From CAYLJJ01 sp964384025 (lineage in GTDB: Bacteria; Myxococcota_A; Bradymonadia; UBA7976; UBA1532): DNA of 40,581 bases. A program made the position numbers and the translations under genes. The stretch is from assembly GCA_964384025.1 (NCBI GenBank), contig CAYLJJ010000062.1, positions 1 to 40,581 on the forward strand, in the 5' to 3' direction. Below are positions 21,845 to 29,816 of this stretch, piece by piece (the first letter of the stretch is position 1; each line of letters begins with the position of its first letter). The notes beneath the pieces are model-generated. The model was not told the DNA's origin. It did not search any database and was given only the letters and a program-made list of their open reading frames with translations.

Positions 21845-22620
21845 CGTCTCGCTCCTTCGCCTCGGTTGCGCTCTGCTAAGATCCGCAAGCCCTCTAAGGT
21901 GAGCAACTCATCGACATGCTCGATACAGCGGCTCTCAGGTGCAATAAGGGTCGCTAGGCCCCCTGTCGCAATCACTGTACAGGGATGATCCAGCTCTGCG
22001 CGCATACGATCAACCACCCCATCAACAAGGGAAACATAACCATAAAAGAGCCCTGATTGGATGCTGTTGGTTGTATTTCGTGCGATCACCTGTTGAGGCT
22101 TTACAAACTCCACCCGGGGCAGGCGCGCTGCGTGAATAAAGAGGGCATCACTGCTGATACGCACGCCTGGGGAGATCGCCCCACCCAGATAGCTCCCCTG
22201 GGGAGTGACCACATCAAAGGTGGTCGCGGTCCCCAAATCGACGATGATCAAGCCACATCTATAGTGCTCATAAGCAGCTACAGCATTGACGATGCGATCC
22301 GCCCCCACTTCGCGGGGATTCTCATAGAGGATCGGCATCCCTGTACGCAAACCTGGACCGACAATGGTACATTTGACCCCGTGGTAGCGCTGAGTCATCT
22401 GGGTCCAGACCACGGTGAGTGGGGGGACCACGCTTGAAAGGATTGCCGTAGAGATCTCCCGCCTTTGAGCGCTGAGGGCCAAGAGAGCACCGAGCTGCAC
22501 CCCCAACTCATCTGAGGTCCGCGTTGGATCGGTCCCGATGCGCCAATGTTCTAGGAGCTTAGAACCCTCAAAGAGCCCCAAGACGGTGTGGCTGTTTCCC
22601 ACGTCGATCGTGAGCAGCAT
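21841..22620 (-). CDS. coaX: type III pantothenate kinase
   Basis: This 259-residue protein starts MLLTIDVGNSHTVLGLF, with the phosphate-binding DVGNS motif (Asp6) of CoaX. GADRIVNA, VDLGTATTFDVV, the glycine-rich GGAISPGVRIS and IATGGLA complete the actin-like kinase (ASKHA) fold. The enzyme phosphorylates pantothenate, the first step of CoA synthesis; the type III form is not feedback-inhibited by CoA and needs a monovalent cation. The ATG at 22620 has GGAGG four to five bases upstream; an ATG 21 bp earlier only encodes the ribosome site itself. It heads the operon that ends in sucCD, and its stop overlaps the next start (ATGA). No birA is adjacent, although birA-coaX pairs are common elsewhere. 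Confidence 0.95.
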   Translation of the reverse strand: MLLTIDVGNSHTVLGLFEGSKLLEHWRIGTDPTRTSDELGVQLGALLALSAQRREISTAILSSVVPPLTVVWTQMTQRYHGVKCTIVGPGLRTGMPILYENPREVGADRIVNAVAAYEHYRCGLIIVDLGTATTFDVVTPQGSYLGGAISPGVRISSDALFIHAARLPRVEFVKPQQVIARNTTNSIQSGLFYGYVSLVDGVVDRMRAELDHPCTVIATGGLATLIAPESRCIEHVDELLTLEGLRILAERNRGEGARR

Positions 22621-22737
22621 TCGCCCTCCTTCCTCGCGCATCCTCTACATCTCCACCTCTGAACTCAAGCGCTATGGATCAAGCAGGCAAGATGGCGCAT
22701 TCTTCAGGCTTCCAAAAAGAGAAGCAAAGGAGCCCAG

Positions 22738-23565
22738 ATGCTTAGCCTCATCTCCCAGTTGTTGTTGGCTGGGATGTCTACAGGTCACCCTCCGGTCTAT
22801 CCTTATGAGCGTCCAAAGGTTGAGATCTCAAAGCGGGGCACATTTCGGCATCTTCAGGTTGAGGTCAAGGCCCTGGCAAAGTTTCAGGCTCCTTCCCACC
22901 CTGTACCCTTCACCGCTGAGGCTTTTGGGATTCACCTTCCCAAGGAGGGCCGTCCCACAGAGATCCTAGAGGCGAACATCCTGGGTACAGGGCTGACCTT
23001 GGATCTGGATGGAGATGGTCAGGCTACAGGGCGGCTCTCGTTAGCCTGTGAAGGAAGCCGTCTCAAGTTGGGAGCACAACTCCTCAACCCCCTTGTACCC
23101 AAAAATGGAGAGCGTTATGTGCGCTATCATGACCTCCCTTCAAAACCAGGACCTACGCTGCTCTATTTCCCTTGTAATGAAGACAGTTTCTTGGGCTTTG
23201 GTACTCCAGAGCAGCCGGTTCTCCTACAGGAGATGCCTGGTCCCCTGCTTCAGGTCAGCGTAGTTGAGCAGAATGTTAAACTAGACCAACCCTCCTCTCT
23301 AAAGCTGGGATCTTGGAGTTTGGATGGAGAGGCGGTGAAGCCCGCTCTCCAACTGATCATCCGTGTTTATGAGCCGATGGGAGCTGAGAAGATCAGCTGG
23401 TCTTTGGTGCATTGGCTCCTCTTCCCAATCTCTCCAGGCGAGGCTCACCAGCTCAGCGCCCAGATTGAGGGGGAGGCTCAGGGTCTCGTGGCCGCGATGA
23501 TCAACGTTGCCCCTGAGCCCAAGAGTCGTTGGCGTGGAGCCTTTGGAATCCAGAAGCTGCCTTAG
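22738..23565 (+). CDS. hypothetical exported beta-rich protein
   Basis: This 275-residue protein starts MLSLISQLLLAGMSTG, a weak or short signal sequence. AAAGGAG lies six bases upstream of the ATG. The body is rich in Pro, Leu and Gly with alternating strand-like segments. It contains LTLDLDGDGQATGRL, an EF-hand-like DxDxDGxx loop that could bind Ca2+, and a later region of immunoglobulin-like strands (SLKLGSWSLDG, LQLIIRVYEPMG). Two Cys (near 101 and 137) could form a disulfide. It stands alone between divergent coaX (117 bp) and the convergent dehydrogenase gene (25 bp). I do not recognise a family. A periplasmic or surface role is suggested by the signal-like start only. Confidence 0.6.
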   Translation: MLSLISQLLLAGMSTGHPPVYPYERPKVEISKRGTFRHLQVEVKALAKFQAPSHPVPFTAEAFGIHLPKEGRPTEILEANILGTGLTLDLDGDGQATGRLSLACEGSRLKLGAQLLNPLVPKNGERYVRYHDLPSKPGPTLLYFPCNEDSFLGFGTPEQPVLLQEMPGPLLQVSVVEQNVKLDQPSSLKLGSWSLDGEAVKPALQLIIRVYEPMGAEKISWSLVHWLLFPISPGEAHQLSAQIEGEAQGLVAAMINVAPEPKSRWRGAFGIQKLP

Positions 23566-23590
23566 CGCTCTTCTTCACTTGGCTCTCTCC

Positions 23591-24859
23591 TCACCAAGGC
23601 GCTTGAGCATAATCTTTGAGCAGAACTCCACTCAGAAGCTGTCCATTCTTGATCCCGCTGAAGATGGGATCACAGATCCGCGCCGCTGCATCCTGAAAAT
23701 TCAAAGGGGGGCGTTCAAAGCGTTCACCTGGACGATCACGCTGAGGGTTCTGAAAGCTGACCCAACCTGCATCGACGCTCAACAGTTGAATCCCTTGTGC
23801 TCGTAGCTCACGGGCTGAGGTCCGCGTCATCATATTGAGGGCCGCCTTGGCCATATTTGTGTGAACATGATGGATGCTCCGCATCCTGCGTGAGAACTGC
23901 CCCTCTACTCCTGTAACATTGATGATAAAGCGAGCTGGGTGAGGAGAGCATCGCATCAGAGGAAGCAGCGCTTGGCTGAGAACAAAAGGGGCGATGACAT
24001 TGATTTGAAAGACCTCGCGTAGCTCCTCACTGCTGATCTCCTCAAAACGAGAAATCCAACTGTTCTTTAACTCTCCTGAAGGAGCCACTGTGCCTGTAGG
24101 TTCGCGGAGGGTTTGGGCTGCGTTATGGATCAAAATATCCAGATGGGGCAGACGTTCTCGAAGCTTCGCCGCGAACTGTTTCACCTCTGTAACCTCCCGG
24201 AGATCCAACGGCAAGATCTCGAGGCGAGCGCTCCATTCCTTAAAATCAAGCTCCTGAGCGTAACGCCGAGCGGCATCCTCAGGGGCGCGGCTGCTGACAA
24301 AGAGCTGAGCCCCCGCTCGTAAGAGTCTGAGGGCGCTGGCATAGCCGATTTTAAGGCGCCCTCCTGTCAGAAGGGCGGTATGGCCTCTGAGATCGACCTT
24401 GAGTTCTCTACGTTCCAGGTTCAGCCGAGCACAGGGGGGGCAGAGTTGGCTATAGGAAGGGTCTAAAGTCCGATAGGGCTCCTTACAGATATAGCAGGCT
24501 TGAGGGATCTCCAACTGTACGAGTTTCTTCTCTGAGGGAGGAGGGCTGCCCTGCTCTCGAAAACCACAAGTCCTTCGTCGAACCTGATCACGTCTCCGCC
24601 GCGAGGCCTTTGAGTTGTCTCGAGACCCCTCTCTTCGTCGAAGCTCTCGGCGTTCTTGGCGTCGTCGCTTGTGGGCAGCCCGACGAGCTACGCGACAGAC
24701 ACGGCGCTCTTGAGCCTGGAGGCGGCTCATCGCTCGGCGTAGACGGGACTGACAGGGAGGCGAGAGGCTCTGGAAACGTTCAAAATCCAGAGCCAAGTGC
24801 TCAAGCATACTGGCAGCTTGCTCGACCGAGGCGTTGAAGGAGAGAGGATTTTCATACAT
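23591..24859 (-). CDS. short-chain dehydrogenase-like protein with Arg-rich and zinc-ribbon N-terminus
   Basis: This 422-residue protein (from MYENPLSFNASVEQ; a TTG 18 bp upstream is an alternative). Residues 1-35 are helical; 40-100 are extremely Arg-rich. CYIC (Cys122, Cys125) and CPPC (Cys140, Cys143) form a likely zinc ribbon. Residues about 160-415 are a Rossmann short-chain dehydrogenase. The cofactor loop reads TGGRLKIG (165-172) instead of the usual TGxxxGxG, and NAAQTL matches the NAG-type motif. At the YxxxK site the sequence is TNMAK (Thr334, Lys338), so the catalytic Tyr is replaced. HTNMAKAALNMM is a distinctive stretch that I recall from a small oxidoreductase-like subfamily. 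Dehydrogenase activity is doubtful; nucleic-acid binding through the basic N-terminus is possible. It follows the FHA kinase gene by about 120 bp in the same direction. Confidence 0.72.
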   Translation of the reverse strand: MYENPLSFNASVEQAASMLEHLALDFERFQSLSPPCQSRLRRAMSRLQAQERRVCRVARRAAHKRRRQERRELRRREGSRDNSKASRRRRDQVRRRTCGFREQGSPPPSEKKLVQLEIPQACYICKEPYRTLDPSYSQLCPPCARLNLERRELKVDLRGHTALLTGGRLKIGYASALRLLRAGAQLFVSSRAPEDAARRYAQELDFKEWSARLEILPLDLREVTEVKQFAAKLRERLPHLDILIHNAAQTLREPTGTVAPSGELKNSWISRFEEISSEELREVFQINVIAPFVLSQALLPLMRCSPHPARFIINVTGVEGQFSRRMRSIHHVHTNMAKAALNMMTRTSARELRAQGIQLLSVDAGWVSFQNPQRDRPGERFERPPLNFQDAAARICDPIFSGIKNGQLLSGVLLKDYAQAPW

Positions 24860-24983
24860 GGCGACTCGAAACTTCAAGAGCCCCTCTGAAGGGATATAGG
24901 GGACTCCGCTGGGGGACAGTTGAAGAAGTGTGTTCTTTTCTCACGCAGCGCGCACGACAGCACTACTTGCTCTTAACGCTGCT

Positions 24984-27356
24984 CTAATGAATCGTCTTCT
25001 GTTGAGAGCTGAATAGAGGCATCCTCAAATTTTTATCTGTCTCCTCTAGCGATCTGTGCTGACTCTCTTCGATCATCTCGATCAGCGTTTCGATGGCGAA
25101 AGGTTTAAGCAAGATGGGAGGCCAGCCTCCCAGAGGTGGATTGGAGGGAGGTTCAGGAGCCCCGCTCATCATAATGATAGGCAAGCTGGGTTGTTCCCTC
25201 ATCAGGCGCCGGCTGCACTCAAAACCATCCATTTCTGGCATGGAGCCGTCCATAATGACGATCTGTGGCTGAAATTTAGGAATCTGTTCCAGAGCGCCCA
25301 AGCCCGAGCCAGCTTCAGCGACAGCATAACCCCGTTTGCGAAGCATCGCGGAGATTCTCTGGCGCACACTGTTCTGATCTTCCACTAAAAGCAATCTCAG
25401 ATTGGGAGTACAAGAGATCTCAACCGGAGGAGGAGTTTTCTGTTCCAGAGGATTACTCTGACCATCCTTCTGGATCATGGGAAAATAGAGCGAGAAGATG
25501 CTGCCCTCTCCTGGTTTGCTGAGAACATCGACAGCACCTTCAGCCTCACGGACGACACTATACACAGTAGAGAGGCCTAGACCTGTACCCTGCCCCTTCT
25601 TGGTGGAGAAGAAGGGTTCAAAGATCCTCCTTCGTACCATCTCATCCATTCCCTGGCCGTTGTCCTGGACTTGAACTGTGACCAAAGAGTTCGCCAACCA
25701 GGGAAATTTGCTCCTGAAATGCTTTGGTTGTGCACCTGAGAATGCCCGGAACTTGATCTCCCCTGCTTTCTCCTGGCCGATCGCATCTCGTGCGTTGATT
25801 CCCAGGTTGAGGAGGGCACGCGAGAGCTGCTCCGGGGCAATTTCAACAATCAGACTTTGTCTAGGCAGGACTGCATGACATTTTATGCGTTTAGGCAGTG
25901 TCCGATTCAGTAAATTGATGATTTTTAAAATCGACTCGTTAATATTGACAAATTTCTTTATACTTTTACGCCGTTTTCCGAGAACAAGCAATTCATCGGT
26001 CATTTTTGCTGCTGCACTGCAAGAAGTGCGAACATCATCGATTGCTTTCATTGAAGCTGGATTATTTTCTAGATCGAATGATATAAAATCCATTGCTCCT
26101 GAGACAACCTGAAGTAGATTGTTGAAATCATGTGCTATTCCACCAGCTAAAGTCCCTAAGGATTCCATCCGTTGAGAAATTTCTAAACTTCGCTGAAGTT
26201 GTCTGTGCTCCGTAACATCTAATATGAATCCCTGCCTGCCTCCATGTCTAAGCGGCTGTGTGTGCAGTTCGAAAAAACGAGAGTCATTTGGGAATGTCAA
26301 CTCCATCTGATAGGGCTGTTCTGGACCACTGTCTAATCCGAATGCTAAACGAACCATTCGATGTTGATTTTTGGGTAGTTTGCTCATAAAATGTTTTAAA
26401 CTACCCCCTAATATTTTCCTCCCAGCGTCATTGCAATAGTGAAATTGTCCATCTTTGATCAAAAAAATTCCGTTTGAAGAATATTCAGTTAAATTTTTGA
26501 ACATTTCCGCAGATTCTTCAAGAAGTTGATCCTTCTCGATGATTTTCATCTCGGTTTTATCTTTTTCATGCAATATATTAAGGTAAAGACTGCTGTTTTT
26601 TATCGCAACAGCTGCTTGATCTGATAAATTCCTAAATGTTACAAGCTGATGCCTGCTTAACTCTGGTCCATAAACACATGTGTCGAGATATAAGACGCCG
26701 AGTAATTCATCTTCAACAATCAAAGGACCACAGATGACTCCAGATATTTTATAATCGATCATACTGTCTGTTTTTCTTTCTCGACCAAACATTTTATCTT
26801 TACGATGAACTATTGCATATTCGATTGCTGAATTAGAAAGTTTAATCTCCGCCTTCAAGTTCATATTCACTGAAACACTGGAATCTAGTTGGATTTTCCC
26901 GTCATGGACCAGGGCAATAAACCCTCGATCTGTATTTGACATTTTTAGAATTTTTTCTAAGATATTTTTGAGTATTGGTTTTATTGCATTTTGATCTACG
27001 ATCAATTCCTCTTTTATCAAGTAATTAAGTGGAATTGCAGCCGTTGTTTCTTTTCGTCTGTATTCTTCTATTTCAATAAAAACAAGAGAAATTAAACTAG
27101 CTAATTCAATATGATCTCCACTCCTTAAGTCTGATAATTGGATCTGTTTTCCATTGACATATGTGTGATTCGAACTTTTAAGATCGATGATCTTATATCC
27201 ATCTGTTGTTCTTATTATCTTGGCGTGAAATCTCGAGACTTTAATCGAATCAAAACAGATATCATTGCTCTTATCCCTTCCTAAATTATAGACCGAATTT
27301 TCTAAGTTAAGACGCCTTGTCGTCCGTCCTCCCTGCCATTCCAAGAGCTGGAACAT
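24984..27356 (-). CDS. FHA-GAF-PAS hybrid histidine kinase with receiver domain
   Basis: This 790-residue soluble hybrid kinase has the following domains in order. FHA is at about 20-95 (NLGRDKS, SRFH, HTYVNG), a phosphothreonine-binding module. GAF covers about 120-265 (GFIALVHDGKI, VEDELLGVLYLD), PAS about 285-380 and HisKA begins near 390 with AHDFNNLLQ (His409), the H-box of the NtrB-like group. The ATPase domain has NLGINARDAI, DNGQGM and GTGLGLSTVYS. The receiver is at about 665-775 with acceptor Asp703 in IMDGSMPEMDG. No transmembrane helix is seen, so it is cytoplasmic and may read phosphoproteins through FHA; the PP2C-like phosphatase further on hints at Ser/Thr phosphorylation in this organism. 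GAGGAG sits six bases before the ATG. Residues 1 to about 490 are encoded by AT-rich DNA and the rest by GC-rich DNA. Confidence 0.88.
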   Translation of the reverse strand: MFQLLEWQGGRTTRRLNLENSVYNLGRDKSNDICFDSIKVSRFHAKIIRTTDGYKIIDLKSSNHTYVNGKQIQLSDLRSGDHIELASLISLVFIEIEEYRRKETTAAIPLNYLIKEELIVDQNAIKPILKNILEKILKMSNTDRGFIALVHDGKIQLDSSVSVNMNLKAEIKLSNSAIEYAIVHRKDKMFGRERKTDSMIDYKISGVICGPLIVEDELLGVLYLDTCVYGPELSRHQLVTFRNLSDQAAVAIKNSSLYLNILHEKDKTEMKIIEKDQLLEESAEMFKNLTEYSSNGIFLIKDGQFHYCNDAGRKILGGSLKHFMSKLPKNQHRMVRLAFGLDSGPEQPYQMELTFPNDSRFFELHTQPLRHGGRQGFILDVTEHRQLQRSLEISQRMESLGTLAGGIAHDFNNLLQVVSGAMDFISFDLENNPASMKAIDDVRTSCSAAAKMTDELLVLGKRRKSIKKFVNINESILKIINLLNRTLPKRIKCHAVLPRQSLIVEIAPEQLSRALLNLGINARDAIGQEKAGEIKFRAFSGAQPKHFRSKFPWLANSLVTVQVQDNGQGMDEMVRRRIFEPFFSTKKGQGTGLGLSTVYSVVREAEGAVDVLSKPGEGSIFSLYFPMIQKDGQSNPLEQKTPPPVEISCTPNLRLLLVEDQNSVRQRISAMLRKRGYAVAEAGSGLGALEQIPKFQPQIVIMDGSMPEMDGFECSRRLMREQPSLPIIMMSGAPEPPSNPPLGGWPPILLKPFAIETLIEMIEESQHRSLEETDKNLRMPLFSSQQKTIH

Positions 27357-27564
27357 ATTTTTCTCCTCTATGTTTCAACGATAGTTCAGGAAAGATTTTC
27401 TTTCAAACTGAGGCATTTTAGAGGTTTTCACCTCCCATAATCCGAAACAAATATAACATAAGTATCACTGGGGAGGCAGTTTTTTTTGCAGAAAAAGAAG
27501 GTATTCTGGCGATTGAAGTTCAGAGAGGCCCAAGCCATCTTCATAGAGATATTGCTCCTTCTGA

Positions 27565-28632
27565 CTATTCTCGACAGGGATAGTAATGCAGTGGCTGTCC
27601 AGACTGCTGATCTCGAGCCTCTGAAGCGCTGAGGATGCCTCGCCCGGTGGTATCATAGGCGATCGCCTCTCCCTGAGGCTCGTCAAGAGGCCCCAGAGCG
27701 ATCTGTAGAGGCTCAATGCTGCCTAGATCTGAGGGGGTCTGTCCTGGATCAAAGCGATACTCAAAGCTGCCTGAGTAGACCCGTAGAGCCACTCGCGAGC
27801 CGCTGGGGTGCAGGTCTGCTCCGGTGATCAAGCGCCCTCCAGGGGTGGAGAGCCCTGGAGGCTCCAGTTCAGCCACCACCCTCAGCGAGATCAGCGCCTC
27901 ATCTGTGATCTCTCCAGAGTAGATCCTTGAGCGCTCCTCTCCACCCTTCTCAAAGAGCCAAAGCTGGCGTCCATCGGGAGAGACGATGAGGGCCTCAGAG
28001 TTGATCGCTCCCTGTGGATAGCGTAGGCGCAGGCTGCGTTGAGGAGCTTGTCTCAGATGCCCAAAAGGGCCACCGATGCGAGGCTCCTCCATCAGATGGA
28101 TCGTTACTTCAGGGCGGATCTGTTGATTATCTCCAACATCTGCCACCCAGAGGCAATTTTTTGTAGAGTCATCAGGACAGGGAGCAGCGGCCAGATCCTC
28201 TAAGTCCAAAGCGGTGACTCCCATCATCTCCAAGATCCCTAAGAGCGCCCCGGTCATATCTAGAGCGTAGAGTTGAGCTCTATCTCCCGAATCGTTGTGT
28301 GCCCAGAGCAGATTCTCAGAGCTGCGCGCAGCAACTAACCCTGAGATCTCTAAGAGAGGCTCGGCTAATGCACCGATCACCTGGGGTGGGGCATAGTTTG
28401 AGGGGCAGAGGCTCTCCTCTAGAGCTGAATCTAAGCCTACATCAGGGGCTGAATCTCGAAGATCGTCTATGGTGACCAAATCCAAGAGATCTGGGTGTTG
28501 AGCGCTGTCAAATTGAGCTGCTTCTCCATCTTCAAGGAGACTGTCAGAGAGCAGGCCATCTCTCTGTTCCTCTTCGGCGAGATCATCGCAGCCCAGAAAT
28601 AGGGCAAACAGGGGCAGGGTGTATCTGAACAT
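27565..28632 (-). CDS. beta-propeller lipoprotein
   Basis: This 355-residue protein starts MFRYTLPLFALFLGCDD: a clear lipobox LFLGC with lipidated Cys15 followed by Asp at +2. An acidic, low-complexity linker of about 75 residues (many Asp, Glu, Leu and Ser) leads to a propeller-type domain from about 95. The domain shows ISGLVAARSSENLLWAHND, SGDRAQLYALDMTG, LEDLAAAPC and LWVADVGDNQ, a pattern of strand, 'ND(S)GD' and 'DWEDLA' loops common in secreted propellers of myxobacteria-like genomes. The later part includes SEALIVSPDGRQLWLFEKG and GADLHPSGSRVALRVYSG. It begins 2 bp after the lipA stop, with AGGAG inside the end of lipA, so it is translationally coupled. Function is unknown; surface binding or a phosphoesterase-like propeller are options. 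Confidence 0.75.
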   Translation of the reverse strand: MFRYTLPLFALFLGCDDLAEEEQRDGLLSDSLLEDGEAAQFDSAQHPDLLDLVTIDDLRDSAPDVGLDSALEESLCPSNYAPPQVIGALAEPLLEISGLVAARSSENLLWAHNDSGDRAQLYALDMTGALLGILEMMGVTALDLEDLAAAPCPDDSTKNCLWVADVGDNQQIRPEVTIHLMEEPRIGGPFGHLRQAPQRSLRLRYPQGAINSEALIVSPDGRQLWLFEKGGEERSRIYSGEITDEALISLRVVAELEPPGLSTPGGRLITGADLHPSGSRVALRVYSGSFEYRFDPGQTPSDLGSIEPLQIALGPLDEPQGEAIAYDTTGRGILSASEARDQQSGQPLHYYPCRE

Positions 28633-28634
28633 CT

Positions 28635-29540
28635 CTAACTCCTATCGAAAGAACTTCGCGCCACCTTGAGGCGGGCGTAGTCCTGATCAGCATGATGAGA
28701 AGAGCGGGTTAGAGGCGAAGAGGCTACCATCAAGAAGCCTCGACTTTTTGCCTCCTCAGCATAAGCGCTGAACTCTTCAGGAGAGAGATATCGACTCACC
28801 GCTACATGCGCTCGGCTGGGCTGGAGATACTGTCCGAGGGTCAGAAAGTCGACTCCAGCGCTGCGGAGATCTTCCATCACCCTCAAGATCTCCTCCTGCT
28901 CCTCTCCGAGACCCAGCATCAGCCCAGATTTGCTGAAGATCCTCGGGGCTTGCTCTTTGACCCGCCGAAGAAGGGCCAGGGAATGATGATAGGAGGCCCC
29001 TGAACGAATAGAGGGATAGAGGCGAGGTACAGTCTCCAAGTTGTGATTAAAGAGATCTGGGCCTGCCGCCACGATCGCCTCCAAAGCTCCCTCCTTGTTT
29101 CGAAAATCAGGGGTCAGGACCTCGACGCTGAGGCCCCGCTTTAGGGCTCTTATGGCCTCTATACAGCGGACAAATTGCTGCGCTCCCCCATCGGGTAGAT
29201 CATCTCGAGTCACCGAGGTGATCACCACATGACGCAGCTCCATCTGGGCGACACTCTCAGCTAGACGGCTCGGCTCTAGAGGATCTGGAGGAGCTGGCTG
29301 GCCACCGAGGACCTTACAGAAACGACAAGCGCGGGTACAGCGCTCTCCCAAGATCAGAAAAGTGGCATGACGCTGAGTCCAACACTCCTCGATATTGGGG
29401 CAGGCAGCAGCTTCACAGACCGTATGAAGCTGTTGGCCTCGCATCAACTTACGCAGCTTAAAGAACTCAGGAGAGCCAGGAGGACGAACACGCAGCCAGG
29501 GGGGCTTAGGCTGAGGCTCCTGGATAGAGAATAGACTCAT
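28635..29540 (-). CDS. lipA: lipoyl synthase
   Basis: This 301-residue protein from MSLFSIQEPQPKPPWLR, typical LipA length. The auxiliary cluster motif CxxxxCxxxxxC is Cys42, Cys47 and Cys53 (CEAAACPNIEEC); the radical SAM motif is CTRACRFC (Cys68, Cys72, Cys75). The C-terminal RSS motif (LTRSSHHAD) supplies the serine ligand of the auxiliary cluster. It inserts two sulfurs into protein-bound octanoyl chains to make lipoyl groups for pyruvate and 2-oxoglutarate dehydrogenases and the glycine cleavage system. The ATG at 29540 is preceded by GGAG with a 5-base spacer, which supports this start even though the frame stays open for another 90 codons upstream (listed separately). No lipB is adjacent. 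The next gene starts 2 bp after its stop. Confidence 0.93.
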   Translation of the reverse strand: MSLFSIQEPQPKPPWLRVRPPGSPEFFKLRKLMRGQQLHTVCEAAACPNIEECWTQRHATFLILGERCTRACRFCKVLGGQPAPPDPLEPSRLAESVAQMELRHVVITSVTRDDLPDGGAQQFVRCIEAIRALKRGLSVEVLTPDFRNKEGALEAIVAAGPDLFNHNLETVPRLYPSIRSGASYHHSLALLRRVKEQAPRIFSKSGLMLGLGEEQEEILRVMEDLRSAGVDFLTLGQYLQPSRAHVAVSRYLSPEEFSAYAEEAKSRGFLMVASSPLTRSSHHADQDYARLKVARSSFDRS

Positions 29541-29816
29541 CTCGGCTCCAATCGATAACAGCTCAAGGCTGATTTTATGAGCCGCCCTTTGAAGGGCTGA
29601 GCTTGAATGTTTGAGGTAGAGTTGTGAGAGACGCAGGGGAAGGGGGAGCTTCTCCTCTGCTAAGACCTGCTCTAGAAAATCAAAGAGTTGTTGACAGTGA
29701 GGATCTCTAGAGGGCTGACCACTGATGAAGGGGGCTACCTCAAGGTACTGTTTGGTTTGGCAGGACCAAACCAGCAAGAGAGAGAGCAGGAGGGAGATCT
29801 GCAAAGAGAGTTTCAG
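29541..29816 (-). CDS. lipoprotein-like segment in frame with lipA (N-terminal extension or overlapping small gene)
   Basis: Upstream of the lipA start the same frame stays open and encodes a typical export signal: from the CTG at 29816 the peptide would read (M)KLSLQISLLLSLLLVWSC. The first standard start is TTG at 29804. A Cys then fits a lipobox-like VWSC, followed by about 75 mostly helical residues (QQLFDFLEQVLAEEKLPLP and so on). The CTG overlaps the TGA of the previous gene (CTGA), as the coupled genes here do, and GAGG lies four bases before it. LipA is cytosolic, so a lipoprotein-LipA fusion makes little biological sense. More likely this is a separate small lipoprotein that has lost its stop, or whose stop was lost by a sequencing change, and lipA re-initiates at 29540. 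No known family. Confidence 0.4.

Noticed and set aside
27478..27487. Run of T at 27,480 as a terminator near the hybrid kinase promoter.
   Set aside because: No stem-loop precedes it on the + strand, and genes on both sides are on the minus strand.
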